64,000 bases of DNA from an uncultured Bacteroidaceae bacterium (GCA_944320955.1 CALUJL010000017.1:16470-80469); one strand, 5' to 3'. Shown: positions 33,943-42,953, counted from the stretch's first letter. Notes: generated by a model not told the origin, from the letters alone. Numbers and translations are program-made.

Positions 33943-36291
33943 ATGGATACAGACCTAAAAAGCACAGGCGGGTATATCCGCGTGCGGGACGCGTATGAGA
34001 ACAACCTGAGGCACGTCTCGCTGGACATCCCGAAAGGGAAAATCACGGTATTCACGGGGGTGAGCGGCTCAGGCAAGTCGTCGCTCGTGATGGACACGGT
34101 GGCGGCGCGCTCGCGGCGGGAGCTGAACGAGACGTTCCCCTCCTTCGTGCAGCAGTACCTGCCCAAGTACGGGCGCCCGCACGTGGGTAGCATCGAGGGG
34201 TTGCCGGTGGCCATCGTCATAGACCAGCGCAAGCCGGCTCCCAACGCGCGCTCCACGGTGGGGACGTACACGGACGTCTACGCGCTGATGCGCCTGCTCT
34301 TCTCGCGGGTGGGGAGCCCGTTTGTGGGCTATTCGGACACGTTTTCCTTCAACCACCCCCAAGGGCGATGCCCGCGCTGCGACGGGCTGGGGGAGGTGAC
34401 GGAGCTCGACGTGCACAAGCTGGTGGACTTCGACAAGTGCCTCAACGACGCGGGAGTCATACACTACGTGGCTTTCGAGCCGGGACAATGGCGGTGGATA
34501 CGCTATGCGCGCAGCGGCCTTTTCGACCTGGATAAGAAGATACGCGACTACTCGCCCGAGGAGCTCGACCTCTTCCTCTACTCTCCCCAGATCCGCCTGA
34601 AGAACCCGCCCCAAGGATGGCCCAAGACGGCCAAGTACGAGGGGCTGATGACACGCATGTACCGCAGCATCATACGCAGCGAGGAGGGCAAGCTCCACCG
34701 GCAGCTGCTCGACCCGATGACGACCACGGGGCCCTGCCCCGACTGCGGCGGCACGCGACTGAACCCGGCCGTGCTCTCCTGCCGCATCGGGGGGCTCAAC
34801 ATAGCCCAGGCCACGGCGCTCCCCCTGCCGGAGCTGCGCCGGTGGCTGGCGGAGATAGCCGACCCCAGGGCGGCTGACCTGCGCCGCACCATCGACGTGC
34901 GCCTGGCGGCGCTGGAAGAGATAGGCCTGGGCTACCTGACGCTCGACCGCGGCATGGGCACGCTCTCGGGCGGCGAGGCGCAGCGCTGCAAGATTGCGAA
35001 ATACATCAACTCGGGACTCTCGGACATCCTCTACATCCTGGACGAGCCGAGCGTGGGGCTGCACAGCCACGACATACGGCGGCTGCAGCGCTCCGTGCGC
35101 CGGCTCAGGGATGGGGGGAACACGGTGATCCTCGTGGAGCACCACAAGGAAATGATCTCCACGGCCGACCACATAGTCGACATGGGCCCCGGGGCGGGCA
35201 TAGAGGGTGGCACGATCCTCTACCAGGGGACACCCGGGGGGCTGCTACAAAGTGGCACGCCGACAGGGCGTTTTCTCTCGATCCGCCAGCCCCTGAAGAA
35301 AAATCCCCGCCACCCGAAAGGATGGTTCGGCATAAAAGGCGCCACGATGCACAACCTGCAGGACATTTCCGTAGACCTCCCGCTGGGCACGCTATGCGTG
35401 ATAGCCGGTGTGGCGGGCTCGGGCAAGTCGTCGCTGATGGGATGTTTCCTGAACGAAGCCGCGCGAAAGAGGGAAAGGGGGGAATTGGGCGGATACGGCG
35501 AACCCATCTACATCAGCCAGCGCAACATCGGCGCCAGCCTGCGCTCCACTCCGGCCACGTACATGGGCGTGGCCGACGACCTGCGCAAGCTCTTCGCCAA
35601 GCGGTGCGGCGCGCGGGCGGACCTCTTCACGTTCAACGGGCGGGGAGCCTGCCCGGTATGCAAGGGGCGGGGAGTGATTGTCTCGGAGATGGCCTTCATG
35701 GATTCGATAGAGACGACGTGCGAGGCCTGCGGGGGGCTGCGCTATTCGCCCGAAGTGCTGGAATACCGCGTCGACGGGCTCAACATTGCGGAGACGATGG
35801 ACCTCACCGTGCGCCAGGCCACACGCCGCTTTGCGGGGACGGTGGTGGAGGAAAAGCTGCGCCCCCTGATGCAGGTCGGCCTGGTCTACCTGCACCTAAA
35901 CCAAGCCCTCTCCACCCTTTCCGGAGGAGAGCTGCAACGCTTAAAGCTAGCCTCTTACCTGGCCTCGGCATCCGCAGGGGAAAAAGGTGCGGGAAAGCAG
36001 GGAAATGCCCCGAAACGCATCTTCATCCTGGACGAGCCCACCGACGGGCTGCACGCCAAGGACATCCAAAACCTTGTGGCGCTGCTGGAGGGGATGGTGG
36101 ACAGCGGGGACAGCATCTTCCTCATCGAGCACAACCTAGAGGTGCTGAAGGCGGCTGACTATGTAGTGGAGCTGGGCCCGGGAGGAGGCCAAGAAGGGGG
36201 AAAGCTGCTCTTCTGCGGCACGCCGCAGGAGATGCTGCAGGCCCCCGGCTCCGTGACGGCGCCCTACCTGCGCGCCGAGCTACCGCAGTAG
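33943..36291 (+). CDS. UvrA paralogue lacking the UvrB-binding domain
   Basis: 782 residues with two ABC cassettes. Walker A motifs are 'GVSGSGKSS' (about 40) and 'GVAGSGKSS' (about 487). Signatures are 'LSGGEAQR' and 'LSGGELQR'; Walker B are 'ILDEPSVGLH' and 'ILDEPTDGLH'. Zinc-type Cys pairs occur: CPRC/CPDC in the first half, CPVC/CEAC in the second. After 'RSTVGTYTDVYALMRLLFSRVG' the sequence goes straight to 'FSFNHPQGRCPRCDGLG', so the roughly 150-residue UvrB-binding insertion of housekeeping UvrA (about 940 residues) is absent. This is the UvrA2/DrrC-like class, linked in other bacteria to resistance against DNA-binding drugs. It diverges from an RND pump, consistent with a drug-response role, though that is inference. 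Confidence 0.9.
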   Translation: MDTDLKSTGGYIRVRDAYENNLRHVSLDIPKGKITVFTGVSGSGKSSLVMDTVAARSRRELNETFPSFVQQYLPKYGRPHVGSIEGLPVAIVIDQRKPAPNARSTVGTYTDVYALMRLLFSRVGSPFVGYSDTFSFNHPQGRCPRCDGLGEVTELDVHKLVDFDKCLNDAGVIHYVAFEPGQWRWIRYARSGLFDLDKKIRDYSPEELDLFLYSPQIRLKNPPQGWPKTAKYEGLMTRMYRSIIRSEEGKLHRQLLDPMTTTGPCPDCGGTRLNPAVLSCRIGGLNIAQATALPLPELRRWLAEIADPRAADLRRTIDVRLAALEEIGLGYLTLDRGMGTLSGGEAQRCKIAKYINSGLSDILYILDEPSVGLHSHDIRRLQRSVRRLRDGGNTVILVEHHKEMISTADHIVDMGPGAGIEGGTILYQGTPGGLLQSGTPTGRFLSIRQPLKKNPRHPKGWFGIKGATMHNLQDISVDLPLGTLCVIAGVAGSGKSSLMGCFLNEAARKRERGELGGYGEPIYISQRNIGASLRSTPATYMGVADDLRKLFAKRCGARADLFTFNGRGACPVCKGRGVIVSEMAFMDSIETTCEACGGLRYSPEVLEYRVDGLNIAETMDLTVRQATRRFAGTVVEEKLRPLMQVGLVYLHLNQALSTLSGGELQRLKLASYLASASAGEKGAGKQGNAPKRIFILDEPTDGLHAKDIQNLVALLEGMVDSGDSIFLIEHNLEVLKAADYVVELGPGGGQEGGKLLFCGTPQEMLQAPGSVTAPYLRAELPQ

Positions 36292-36345
36292 AAGAAAGCC
36301 CCCTGCCCGCGCTAAGGGGAGAGGGAGGCCGCCGGCAAAGAATAC

Positions 36346-36385
36346 GAAAATCCCGCCATTCCGTTAGGAATCCGGCGGGATTTCC
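36346..36385. terminator. Terminator between UvrA paralogue and tRNA-Ser
   Basis: 10-bp perfect stem AAATCCCGCC (36348-36357) and complement (36374-36383). It serves both the plus-strand UvrA paralogue and the minus-strand tRNA. Confidence 0.8.
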
Positions 36386-36404
36386 GTATCTTTTTCCAAA
36401 TTTG

Positions 36405-36489
36405 CGGAAAGGGAGGGATTCGAACCCCCGGTACGTTTCCGTACGGCGGTTTTCAAGACCGCTGTAATCGACCACTCTACCACCTTTCC
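36405..36489 (-). tRNA. tRNA-Ser, anticodon TGA
   Basis: 85 nt. The acceptor arms GGAAAGG and CCTTTCC pair, and the discriminator is G. The anticodon loop reads CTTGAAA with 5-bp stem CGGT/ACCG, and the T-arm has GGTTCGAATCC. A long variable arm (GTACGGAAACGTAC) is typical of serine tRNAs. CCA is not encoded. A TACCTTTG promoter lies just upstream. Confidence 0.96.
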
Positions 36490-36538
36490 ATCGGGGGAGG
36501 ATACGCTTGTGGCATCCACCTCCCCCAGAAATGCGCTG

Positions 36539-36570
36539 CAAAGGTAGGCCTTTCTTTCGGAATATGCAAG
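36539..36570 (-). promoter_or_regulatory. Promoter of tRNA-Ser(TGA)
   Basis: Minus strand CTTG, 20 bp, TACCTTTG (36539-36546), about 50 bases upstream of the tRNA; it overlaps the end of the Crp/Fnr gene by no more than its -33 part. Confidence 0.6.
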
Positions 36571-37245
36571 TCACTTCTTCAGGAAACGATAGTCCAACTC
36601 TTCCAAGGCGGGTATTTCGAGCCTTCGGCGCGAGGTCTGGACAAGGCCGGCAATCCTCCACCCGTTTAGAGTGCGCGAGATGGAAAGGCGGGTCTCGCTG
36701 ATAAGCGCCCCCAGGTCTTCCATCCGCATGTAGAAGACTTTGCGCCCCTCCAGCGTGTTGCACACCCGATAGAGCCAGCTCTTTATTTTCTCCTCCGTAG
36801 TGTGCCCCACGGGGCAGAGCAGTTTCTCGCCCAGCACCTGCGCCCGGCGCGAAAGGATGTTCAGCAGGTTCATCCGCACGATGGGGTAGTCGCACAGATG
36901 GTCGAGCACCTCGCCCTTGCGCAGGGCGAAGAAGCTGGAGGCTTCCTCTGCCCGGTAGGTGGAGACGTAGCTGCCGCTGTAGCCCATCAGCGAATAGGGC
37001 TCGATGAGCAGCGGGCCGGACACCTGCTCTTCCATCGTAAACTTTTCCCGCTCCGTAGTGACGGAAAATGTCCCTTTTATCAGGTATAGCAATTCTTGAC
37101 ACGTGTCGCCCTGGCGGGCCACGACTTCCCCGGCCTCCACTTTCCGGAAGTCAAAGGGGCATTTCTCCAGTATCCGGGTGAAATCTTCGAACGAAATCCC
37201 CTGCAAGAGAGGCATCAGGCGCAACAAATCGTAGGTACTGTTCAT
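36571..37245 (-). CDS. Crp/Fnr-family transcriptional regulator
   Basis: 224 residues: cyclic-nucleotide-binding-like beta-roll (about 15-120; 'VVARQGDTCQELLYLIKGTF'), dimer helix (about 130-150), winged HTH at the C-terminus ('LGALISETRLSISRTLNGW'). The roll lacks the standard cAMP phosphate-binding RxS element ('SSFFALRKGE' follows instead) and there is no Fnr Cys cluster, so the ligand is unknown. ATG 37245 is used because the upstream in-frame part crosses a TATATTTG promoter. It stands alone between a tRNA and a surface barrel gene. Confidence 0.88.
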   Translation of the reverse strand: MNSTYDLLRLMPLLQGISFEDFTRILEKCPFDFRKVEAGEVVARQGDTCQELLYLIKGTFSVTTEREKFTMEEQVSGPLLIEPYSLMGYSGSYVSTYRAEEASSFFALRKGEVLDHLCDYPIVRMNLLNILSRRAQVLGEKLLCPVGHTTEEKIKSWLYRVCNTLEGRKVFYMRMEDLGALISETRLSISRTLNGWRIAGLVQTSRRRLEIPALEELDYRFLKK

Positions 37246-37269
37246 AGCATCAGGCTTTACGGTTGGAGG

Positions 37270-37301
37270 CAAATATAGCGATTCTTTTTCGAACCGGCAA
37301 T
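37270..37301 (-). promoter_or_regulatory. Promoter of the Crp/Fnr regulator
   Basis: Minus strand ATTG, 20 bp, TATATTTG (37270-37277), 25 bases upstream of the ATG. Confidence 0.6.
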
Positions 37302-37354
37302 ATTTTACTACTTTAACATGCCCCCACCCGGGCATTACGCCTGCCCGTGCGGCC

Positions 37355-39703
37355 TCATACTCCGCCCTCCCCGCCGGCGGGGCTGCTCTCCTGGCTGCCT
37401 GCGGAGGAGGATTTCACGTCGTCGTTGGAGACTCCCCGGCGCGCTTTCTTCACCGCGGCCTTCAGCTCGCCGATGCGGTAGCTGACGCGCAGGCCGAAGC
37501 GGCACTGGAACGTGCGCGAAGAGGAGGAGGAGACGAAGTCGGCCGTCTGCTGCGTCGAGCCCGAGGTCTGGTAGGGATTGAGGAATCCGTTCAGGGCAAG
37601 GGTGAAGTTGAGGCGTTTCTCGAGGAATTCCTTGCTGAGCGTCAGCGAGTTCCAGAAATAGCCGTCCGACTTGCCCTGCAGCGAGATGCCCTTTCCCGAG
37701 CCGCCCATGAAGACGCCGGCGCGGAAGCCCCAGGGCAGTTGCTGCTGGAGGCCGCCGAAGAGGCGGAAGGTGAAGCCGTGGTTGCGCAGCCCCATCTCCT
37801 CGCTCTGGTAGTCGCTGTAAGACACGGAGGCGTTGCCGAAGAGGCGCGTCCCGGTGAAGGGGCTGTAGTTCACGTAGCCCGACAGGCCGGTGGAGCGGTT
37901 CTTGCCGATGTTGGCATACGTGGTGCAGAGCGTGTCGTTCTGAAGATATGAGTAGGACTCGATGCTGTTGTTGACAAACGTATAGAAGGCCGAGAGGTTC
38001 ATGAAGAACTTGGCGGAGAAATAGCTGTAGGAGAGGTTGAAGGAGTGGCTCTTCTCCGTCTCCAGGTCGGGATTGCCGAAGCTCAGGTAGCCCGGGGTGT
38101 TGCGGTCGACATAGGGATCGAGGTACCAGATTCCGGGACGGCTGATGCGCATGCTGTAACCGGCCCGCACGTTGCTGCCGTCGTTTATCTTGTACGTCAG
38201 CTGCACGGTGGGCACCACGTCGTCAAAGCCCACACTGAAGTCCGGACGGCCGGCCTGATAGTACTTCATCTTCTGGAACGTATGCTCATAGCGCCCGCCG
38301 GCGGTGGCCGTCAGCCGCTTCCAGGTCAGCTGGTAGCTCAGGTAGGCGGCCAGGATGTCCTGGTTGTGGTCGTATTTCGAGCTACGGTCGGCGTCGTATT
38401 CGTAATTCCCTTTTCCCAGATCAGAGGAGTAATAGTTTCCCTCGCTGCCGTTGCGGCGGATAATGTACTTCACGCCGGTCTCTATCTGGTGCATGTCGGT
38501 GATGGGATTCACGTAGTCGGCCTGGAAGGTATGCTCCCAGCTGCTGCTCTCGTTGGTCGAACGCAGGTCCTGCAGGGAGGAGAGTATCGTCTGCTCCAGG
38601 GGACGCCCCGTCGGAATCGTGTCGTAGCGGTTCTCGTAGCGGCTGTCGCTGGGGCTGGAACTCAGGTAATAGGAGATGGTCAGGAGCTCGTCCTTGTTGC
38701 GCTTGAAGGTGCGCTGGTAGTCGATACTGGCGTTGATGTAGGTGTTCGTGCTGCGCGTCTTGCCTGTCCCGCGGTAGGAATAGGTGTGCGGCAGGCGTCC
38801 CGTCAGGGCATCCGGCGTCCTTCCCCACATGTCCGAGGTGCTCTGCGAGAGGCTGTGGGCATTGATCGAGAAAAGGTCGGCCGAGACGGTCAGCAGCCTC
38901 AGCGTGTCTATCTCGTAGCTGGCCTCCAGCCCGCCCATGTGCAGGTTGTTGCGCCGGTCGGAGTGGCTCTCGGAGAGCATGTAGTGGTTGTCTTCCGAGT
39001 CAAAGGCCGTGCGCTCCTGGCGGGAGTGGGAGGTGAAACCCTCGTCATGGATATAGTTGTAGCGCACGGTAGTGGTGAATTTCCCCTTCTGCACCGTGGC
39101 ATACACTCCCCCGCCCTGCGCGTTGTTGGCCACGATGCCGTTCAGGTTGACCAGATAGCCGCCCATCCGGCCTACGGTCACGATGTTCAGGATGCCCGTC
39201 ACGCCCTCCGCGTCGTAGCGCGCCCCGGGATTCGTCAAGACCTCTATCTTCTGTATGCTCGACGCGGGCATACTCTGGAGCACTTCCTTCGGGTTGTTCG
39301 TCACCATGTTGTTGGGTTTCCCGTTGATGTAGACCTTGAATTTGGAAGAGCCGTTGACCTGTATGTTGTCCTCCCCGTCCACTGTGACCATGGGCACCTT
39401 GCGCAGCATGTCGAGCGTGTTGTCCGTCTTGGAGTCCGGGTCGCCCTGCACGTCGTAGGCCACCTTGTCGCCCTCCATCTGGATGAGCGGCTTCTGCGCG
39501 CGCACCGTCACCACGTTCAGCTGCTCCAGCAGCGAGTCGCCCATGGCGGCCCAGAGGGAGTCCGAAGCCGCCGCGTCCGCCCCGGCCGGAGAGGCTGTGC
39601 CCGTAGAGTCCGGCCGCACGGTCTGGGCCGGGAGGGAAGCCGCGCCGAGCACACACACGCCCACCCCCATAAGGATTCGTTTCCAACTGTTCGTATCCAT
39701 CAC
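37355..39703 (-). CDS. TonB-receptor-like outer membrane beta-barrel protein
   Basis: 782 residues with a signal peptide ('ILMGVGVCVLGAASLPAQ'). A plug-like domain (about 55-165) has 'DNTLDMLRKVPMVTVDGEDN' and 'INGKPNNMV', and the remainder is a 22-strand-type barrel of the outer-membrane beta-barrel 'OMP_b-brl_3' group. Most relatives begin with a carboxypeptidase-regulatory-like domain; here only a short Ala/Ser-rich stretch precedes the plug. No SusD-like partner is adjacent, so a nutrient-uptake role is not assured. The protein ends in a 40-residue basic and Ser/Gly-rich tail after the last aromatic strand, which is unusual. It has its own TACCTTTG promoter. Confidence 0.85.
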   Translation of the reverse strand: MMDTNSWKRILMGVGVCVLGAASLPAQTVRPDSTGTASPAGADAAASDSLWAAMGDSLLEQLNVVTVRAQKPLIQMEGDKVAYDVQGDPDSKTDNTLDMLRKVPMVTVDGEDNIQVNGSSKFKVYINGKPNNMVTNNPKEVLQSMPASSIQKIEVLTNPGARYDAEGVTGILNIVTVGRMGGYLVNLNGIVANNAQGGGVYATVQKGKFTTTVRYNYIHDEGFTSHSRQERTAFDSEDNHYMLSESHSDRRNNLHMGGLEASYEIDTLRLLTVSADLFSINAHSLSQSTSDMWGRTPDALTGRLPHTYSYRGTGKTRSTNTYINASIDYQRTFKRNKDELLTISYYLSSSPSDSRYENRYDTIPTGRPLEQTILSSLQDLRSTNESSSWEHTFQADYVNPITDMHQIETGVKYIIRRNGSEGNYYSSDLGKGNYEYDADRSSKYDHNQDILAAYLSYQLTWKRLTATAGGRYEHTFQKMKYYQAGRPDFSVGFDDVVPTVQLTYKINDGSNVRAGYSMRISRPGIWYLDPYVDRNTPGYLSFGNPDLETEKSHSFNLSYSYFSAKFFMNLSAFYTFVNNSIESYSYLQNDTLCTTYANIGKNRSTGLSGYVNYSPFTGTRLFGNASVSYSDYQSEEMGLRNHGFTFRLFGGLQQQLPWGFRAGVFMGGSGKGISLQGKSDGYFWNSLTLSKEFLEKRLNFTLALNGFLNPYQTSGSTQQTADFVSSSSSRTFQCRFGLRVSYRIGELKAAVKKARRGVSNDDVKSSSAGSQESSPAGGEGGV

Positions 39704-39741
39704 TATTGTTCTCTGCTGTTTCCGTTATATAAAATGTAGTG

Positions 39742-39749
39742 CAAAGGTA
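39742..39749 (-). promoter_or_regulatory. -7 promoter element of the outer membrane barrel gene
   Basis: Minus strand TACCTTTG, 39 bases upstream of the ATG at 39703. Confidence 0.6.
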
Positions 39750-39802
39750 CGCCTTTTTCTCCACGGGCGGGCGGGGAGCCCCTTGCCCGCCCGCAGATTT
39801 AT

Positions 39803-40585
39803 TTATTTTTCATACACGATGGAGGCCGGAGTGCTGCCCAAGGTGACGCGCAGGCGTGCATCTCCGTCCTGCGGGTGCCAGCGCACCTGGCCGACCTCCG
39901 TGCCGGATAGGTCGCAGTCCACCTGCCGGTCGCCCGAGAGGTCCAGCACCCCGATGCGGCAGCCGCCCATCTGCCAGCCGCTTCCCTCCGAGAGGTTCAG
40001 GGCCAGCGTGTCCACCCGGCTGTCCGACATGCGGAGGGACAGGCGCCCCGCGCGCCGCAGGTTGACGAAACGGCAGGAGTCGTACAGGTTCACCATGCCG
40101 TCGCCCCGGAGCATGAGCGGCCTGCTGCTGCTCATCCGCTCCATCAGCAGCAGCATTGCGCCTGCGGCCTCCGCCTCTTCCAGCTGCCCGTCGGGCAGAT
40201 AGAGCGTGGCCCCCACGCCGGAGAGGTGGACCGCACGGCGGGCTTCCTGCAGGGAATCCAGAGACAGGACGCTCAGGTGCAGCGTGTCGCCCTGCGTGTT
40301 GAGACGCACGTAAGGCTCCAGTTCGGCCGGATACTCCACGTAGGCCTCCCTCTCCCCCTCGGGCAGCGGCCGGAGGGTCAGCTGGAAAAAGCTCCGGTGA
40401 AAGTCGGGCGAGAAAGCGGCCAGCCGTTTCACGCTCCCCACGGGCTGCCGCTTGAGGGCCGTGTGGTCGAGTTCGTAGACTTCGCGCGCCGAGCGCGCCG
40501 TATAGGCCAGGACGGCCAGGAAGCAGAGGCCCAGGAAGAGCAGGCCCGCGCCTGTGCCAATCAGTATTTTAGTGGTTGTCTTCAT
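39803..40585 (-). CDS. Membrane-anchored protein of unknown function, ABC-operon partner
   Basis: 260 residues with one N-terminal transmembrane helix (about 9-29, 'GTGAGLLFLGLCFLAVLAY') and an exported remainder. The outer part looks like repetitive beta strands ('LMLRGDGMVNLYDSCRF', 'LSLRMSDSRVDTLALNLSEG'), reminiscent of the head-GIN/DUF2807 beta-helix, but I cannot assign it. Its ATG overlaps the stop of the GntR gene (ATGA), so it is the fourth gene of the ATPase-permease-GntR operon and likely part of the same membrane stress or export system. Confidence 0.65.
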   Translation of the reverse strand: MKTTTKILIGTGAGLLFLGLCFLAVLAYTARSAREVYELDHTALKRQPVGSVKRLAAFSPDFHRSFFQLTLRPLPEGEREAYVEYPAELEPYVRLNTQGDTLHLSVLSLDSLQEARRAVHLSGVGATLYLPDGQLEEAEAAGAMLLLMERMSSSRPLMLRGDGMVNLYDSCRFVNLRRAGRLSLRMSDSRVDTLALNLSEGSGWQMGGCRIGVLDLSGDRQVDCDLSGTEVGQVRWHPQDGDARLRVTLGSTPASIVYEK

Positions 40586-40992
40586 GATTTCGTTGTGTCG
40601 TTTTTAGAGTTTTCACGTTCTTTTTCTTCTGCCTCGGCAAGCCACTCCCCGTAGAGCCCGGCCAGGTCGGCGGGCCCGAAGCCCAGCAGCCGGGCCGTGC
40701 GGAAACACTCGGGCAGGTCTTCGCCCAGGAACTGCCGCCGCCGCATGGCGCGTATGGCCTCCTGCGCCTCGGGGGCCACGAAGTAGCCCAGGCCCCGGCG
40801 GTTGTAGATGACGCCCCACTGCTGCAGCTGGTCGAAGCTGCGCACCACGGTGTTGCTGTTCACCTCCACCACGGCGGCATACTCCCTGACCGAGGGGACG
40901 CGCGCCTCCGGCGTATAGCGCCCTGCAAGGATCTCGTCGCACAAGCGGTCGGCAATCTGCAGATAGATGGCTTTCGGTTCCTTGAATTTCAT
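40582..40992 (-). CDS. GntR-family regulator, YtrA subfamily
   Basis: 136 residues. An N-terminal winged helix ('AIYLQIADRLCDEILAGRY', 'VPSVREYAAVVEVNSNTVVRSFDQL') is followed by a short C-terminal dimerisation tail rather than a ligand domain, which defines the YtrA type. These regulators usually repress their own ABC-transporter operon. It starts one base after the permease stop. A 22-bp dyad downstream of the operon promoter (42954-42975) is a good candidate operator. Confidence 0.9.
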   Translation of the reverse strand: MKFKEPKAIYLQIADRLCDEILAGRYTPEARVPSVREYAAVVEVNSNTVVRSFDQLQQWGVIYNRRGLGYFVAPEAQEAIRAMRRRQFLGEDLPECFRTARLLGFGPADLAGLYGEWLAEAEEKERENSKNDTTKS

Positions 40993-40993
40993 C

Positions 40994-41872
40994 TTACCAG
41001 CGGTTTATGATTTCCATTTCTTTCAGCCTGTAGTAGCCCATGACGAGGAAGTAGAGGCTTCCCGCCCCCGTCAGGCAGTGGAAGATGGCCTCGGCCGCCT
41101 CGGGAGAGACAGGCTCCGTCCAGTCCTTTCCCCAGAGGTAGAAAGCCGTGCTAAATCCGGCCCAGCCGTCGGCAAAGAGCAACTGCACGACCATGTGCCC
41201 CACCCAGCCGAAGACCACCCCGACGAGCGCCAGGCCGGACACCGTCTTGACGAACGCGCCCTTGGGCCACAAAGTGCTCCCGAAGACAAACAGGCTGAAG
41301 AGGAGCAGCAAGAGCGAGAGCGCTATCCGGAACGACTGACAGTCGCCGAACATCTGGTAGGAAGTGCTCCCCACAAGCAGTTGCGAATAGTCCATCCAGG
41401 GTATGTCCAGCCGCGGATAGAGCACCGAGCAGACCCCCACGCGGAGCACCTCGGAGACGAAGAAACTCAGCGGGATAAGTATCACCATGAAGAGCACCGC
41501 CGGAATCAGCGCGCCGAGGTACTTCTCCAGCGTGGAGGCCGGGGCAGTCAGCCAGCACACCCGCTGCCGCGGCCGGCTCAGCTGGGAGGAAACGTAGGTG
41601 GCGGAAAAGAAGAGGAAGACAAACCAAATCATGCCCACCTGCATACTCATGTCGCTGAACGTGCCGTTCCAATATCCTCCGATATAGTCCCCGTCCACCG
41701 GGAGGCTGTCCATTATCCGGTTGCAGCAGGAGATGAAACTCGTCCAGGTCGTGACGGCGATGGCCAGAAACGGCGCCCAGAGCCGGGCATAGTAGCCCGG
41801 TTTCCAGACCTCCACCCAGTTCTTGCGCAAGACGAGCGCCAGGCGCTTCGTGCTGAAGAGTTCGTTGTTCAT
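40994..41872 (-). CDS. ABC transporter permease of the GntR-controlled operon
   Basis: 292 residues with about six membrane helices (for example 'LWAPFLAIAVTTWTSFI', 'MIWFVFLFFSATYVSSQL', 'LIPAVLFMVILIPLSFF', 'ALSLLLLLFSLFVFGSTL', 'VSGLALVGVVFGWVGHMV'). No periplasmic core domain is present, so it is not MacB-like; it resembles ABC-2 type permeases that accompany YtrA regulators. Its ATG overlaps the ATPase stop (ATGA). The substrate is unknown. Confidence 0.85.
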   Translation of the reverse strand: MNNELFSTKRLALVLRKNWVEVWKPGYYARLWAPFLAIAVTTWTSFISCCNRIMDSLPVDGDYIGGYWNGTFSDMSMQVGMIWFVFLFFSATYVSSQLSRPRQRVCWLTAPASTLEKYLGALIPAVLFMVILIPLSFFVSEVLRVGVCSVLYPRLDIPWMDYSQLLVGSTSYQMFGDCQSFRIALSLLLLLFSLFVFGSTLWPKGAFVKTVSGLALVGVVFGWVGHMVVQLLFADGWAGFSTAFYLWGKDWTEPVSPEAAEAIFHCLTGAGSLYFLVMGYYRLKEMEIINRW

Positions 41873-42753
41873 GCGTTTTCCTCCTTATTTATTATAGGGT
41901 CCGTATCCGTACGTTTCTTCTCTATCTGCTCCACGACGGCAGGGTTCTTCCGCACGGCGTTGAAGAGCAGCTCCAGGTCGAAGCGGCTCTCGGCACCCGT
42001 CCCGTTGGGGAGCACCAGGCCGTAGCCGCCGGCCGAGGGCTGGCTGTAGAGCACGCCGGGGGCGGCGGCCTCCTCGCCCGTGGCGTTGGCCACGAACAGC
42101 AGGGCACGGCACGCTTCCTCCACCGTGGCGTCGAGCCGCACGCCGCCGGAGTCGAGAATCAGCACCTCGTCCAGCATCCGCCCCACGTCGGCCACCTGGT
42201 GCGTGGAGACAAGAATGCTCCGCTCGTCGCCCATGTTGCGCGCGATGAGCTGGCGGAAGACGCTCTTTCCCGGTATGTCCAGCCCGTTCGTCGGCTCGTC
42301 CATCAGGAGGAGCGACGTATTGGCGGCCAAGGCGAAGCTGATCTGCACCTTCTTCCGCTGCCCCATGGAGAGGGCCGCCAGGCGGCAGTCCCACGGGAGG
42401 CCGAAGGCTTCCAGGCAGGAGCGCATCTGCTCGTAGGAAAAGCGGGGGTAAAACGGAGCATAGAGCCCCAGATAGGAACGGAGCTTCACGTCGGGCATCT
42501 CGAACTCCTCGGCCAGTAGGAACAGGTCGGCCAGCTGCTCCGGCCGGCGGCAGAAGGCCTCGGCCCCGTGGAAGCGCACCGAGCCGCCCAGCGGGCGCAG
42601 GGCGCCGCAAATCAGGTAGAGAAGTGTGCTCTTCCCCACCCCGTTTTCGCCCAGCAGGCCGCAGATGCGCCCGGGGCGGAGGCTGAACGAGAGATTGTCG
42701 TAGAGCAATCTACTGCGCTTGTAGCCAAATTTCAGTTTTTTTATCTCAATCAT
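41869..42753 (-). CDS. ABC transporter ATP-binding protein, first gene of GntR operon
   Basis: 294 residues. Walker A is 'GLLGENGVGKSTLLY', signature 'LSMGQRKKVQ' (in place of LSGGQ), Walker B 'LLLMDEPTNGLD' and the switch His in 'LVSTHQVADV'. The last 70 residues form an extra C-terminal domain. This matches the ABC-2 exporter ATPases of the CcmA type. ATG 42753 (MIEIKKLKFGYK) is chosen; ATG 42759 two codons upstream is equally possible. It is transcribed from the TACATTTG promoter at 42978. Confidence 0.92.
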   Translation of the reverse strand: MIEIKKLKFGYKRSRLLYDNLSFSLRPGRICGLLGENGVGKSTLLYLICGALRPLGGSVRFHGAEAFCRRPEQLADLFLLAEEFEMPDVKLRSYLGLYAPFYPRFSYEQMRSCLEAFGLPWDCRLAALSMGQRKKVQISFALAANTSLLLMDEPTNGLDIPGKSVFRQLIARNMGDERSILVSTHQVADVGRMLDEVLILDSGGVRLDATVEEACRALLFVANATGEEAAAPGVLYSQPSAGGYGLVLPNGTGAESRFDLELLFNAVRKNPAVVEQIEKKRTDTDPIINKEENA

Positions 42754-42865
42754 ATCCATAAGAATAGGTTTGGTTCTCTTCGTTTCGGGCAGCCGCCGTG
42801 GCCGTCCTCGTTTGCACTGCCCTACTGTCCCTGCGCCCCCGCCGGAGAAAAGCCCCGGCACCGTC

Positions 42866-42950
42866 CGGAAAAAGCGGTAGCACTTTTTGCAAAAAGTGCT
42901 TGGGGTTTTCGGGAAAAGCCCTGCCGCTTTTCGGAAATAGCGGCTGCGCT
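42866..42950. repeat. 22-bp-type repeat cluster, ABC operon / slyD divergent region
   Basis: Four units: GCGGTAGCACTTTTTGC, AAAAAGTGCTTGGGGTTTTC, GGGAAAAGCCCTGCCGCTTTTC, GGAAATAGCGGCTGC. They occupy the leader of the GntR-controlled operon, downstream of its promoter and operator. Confidence 0.7.
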
Positions 42951-42953
42951 ATG

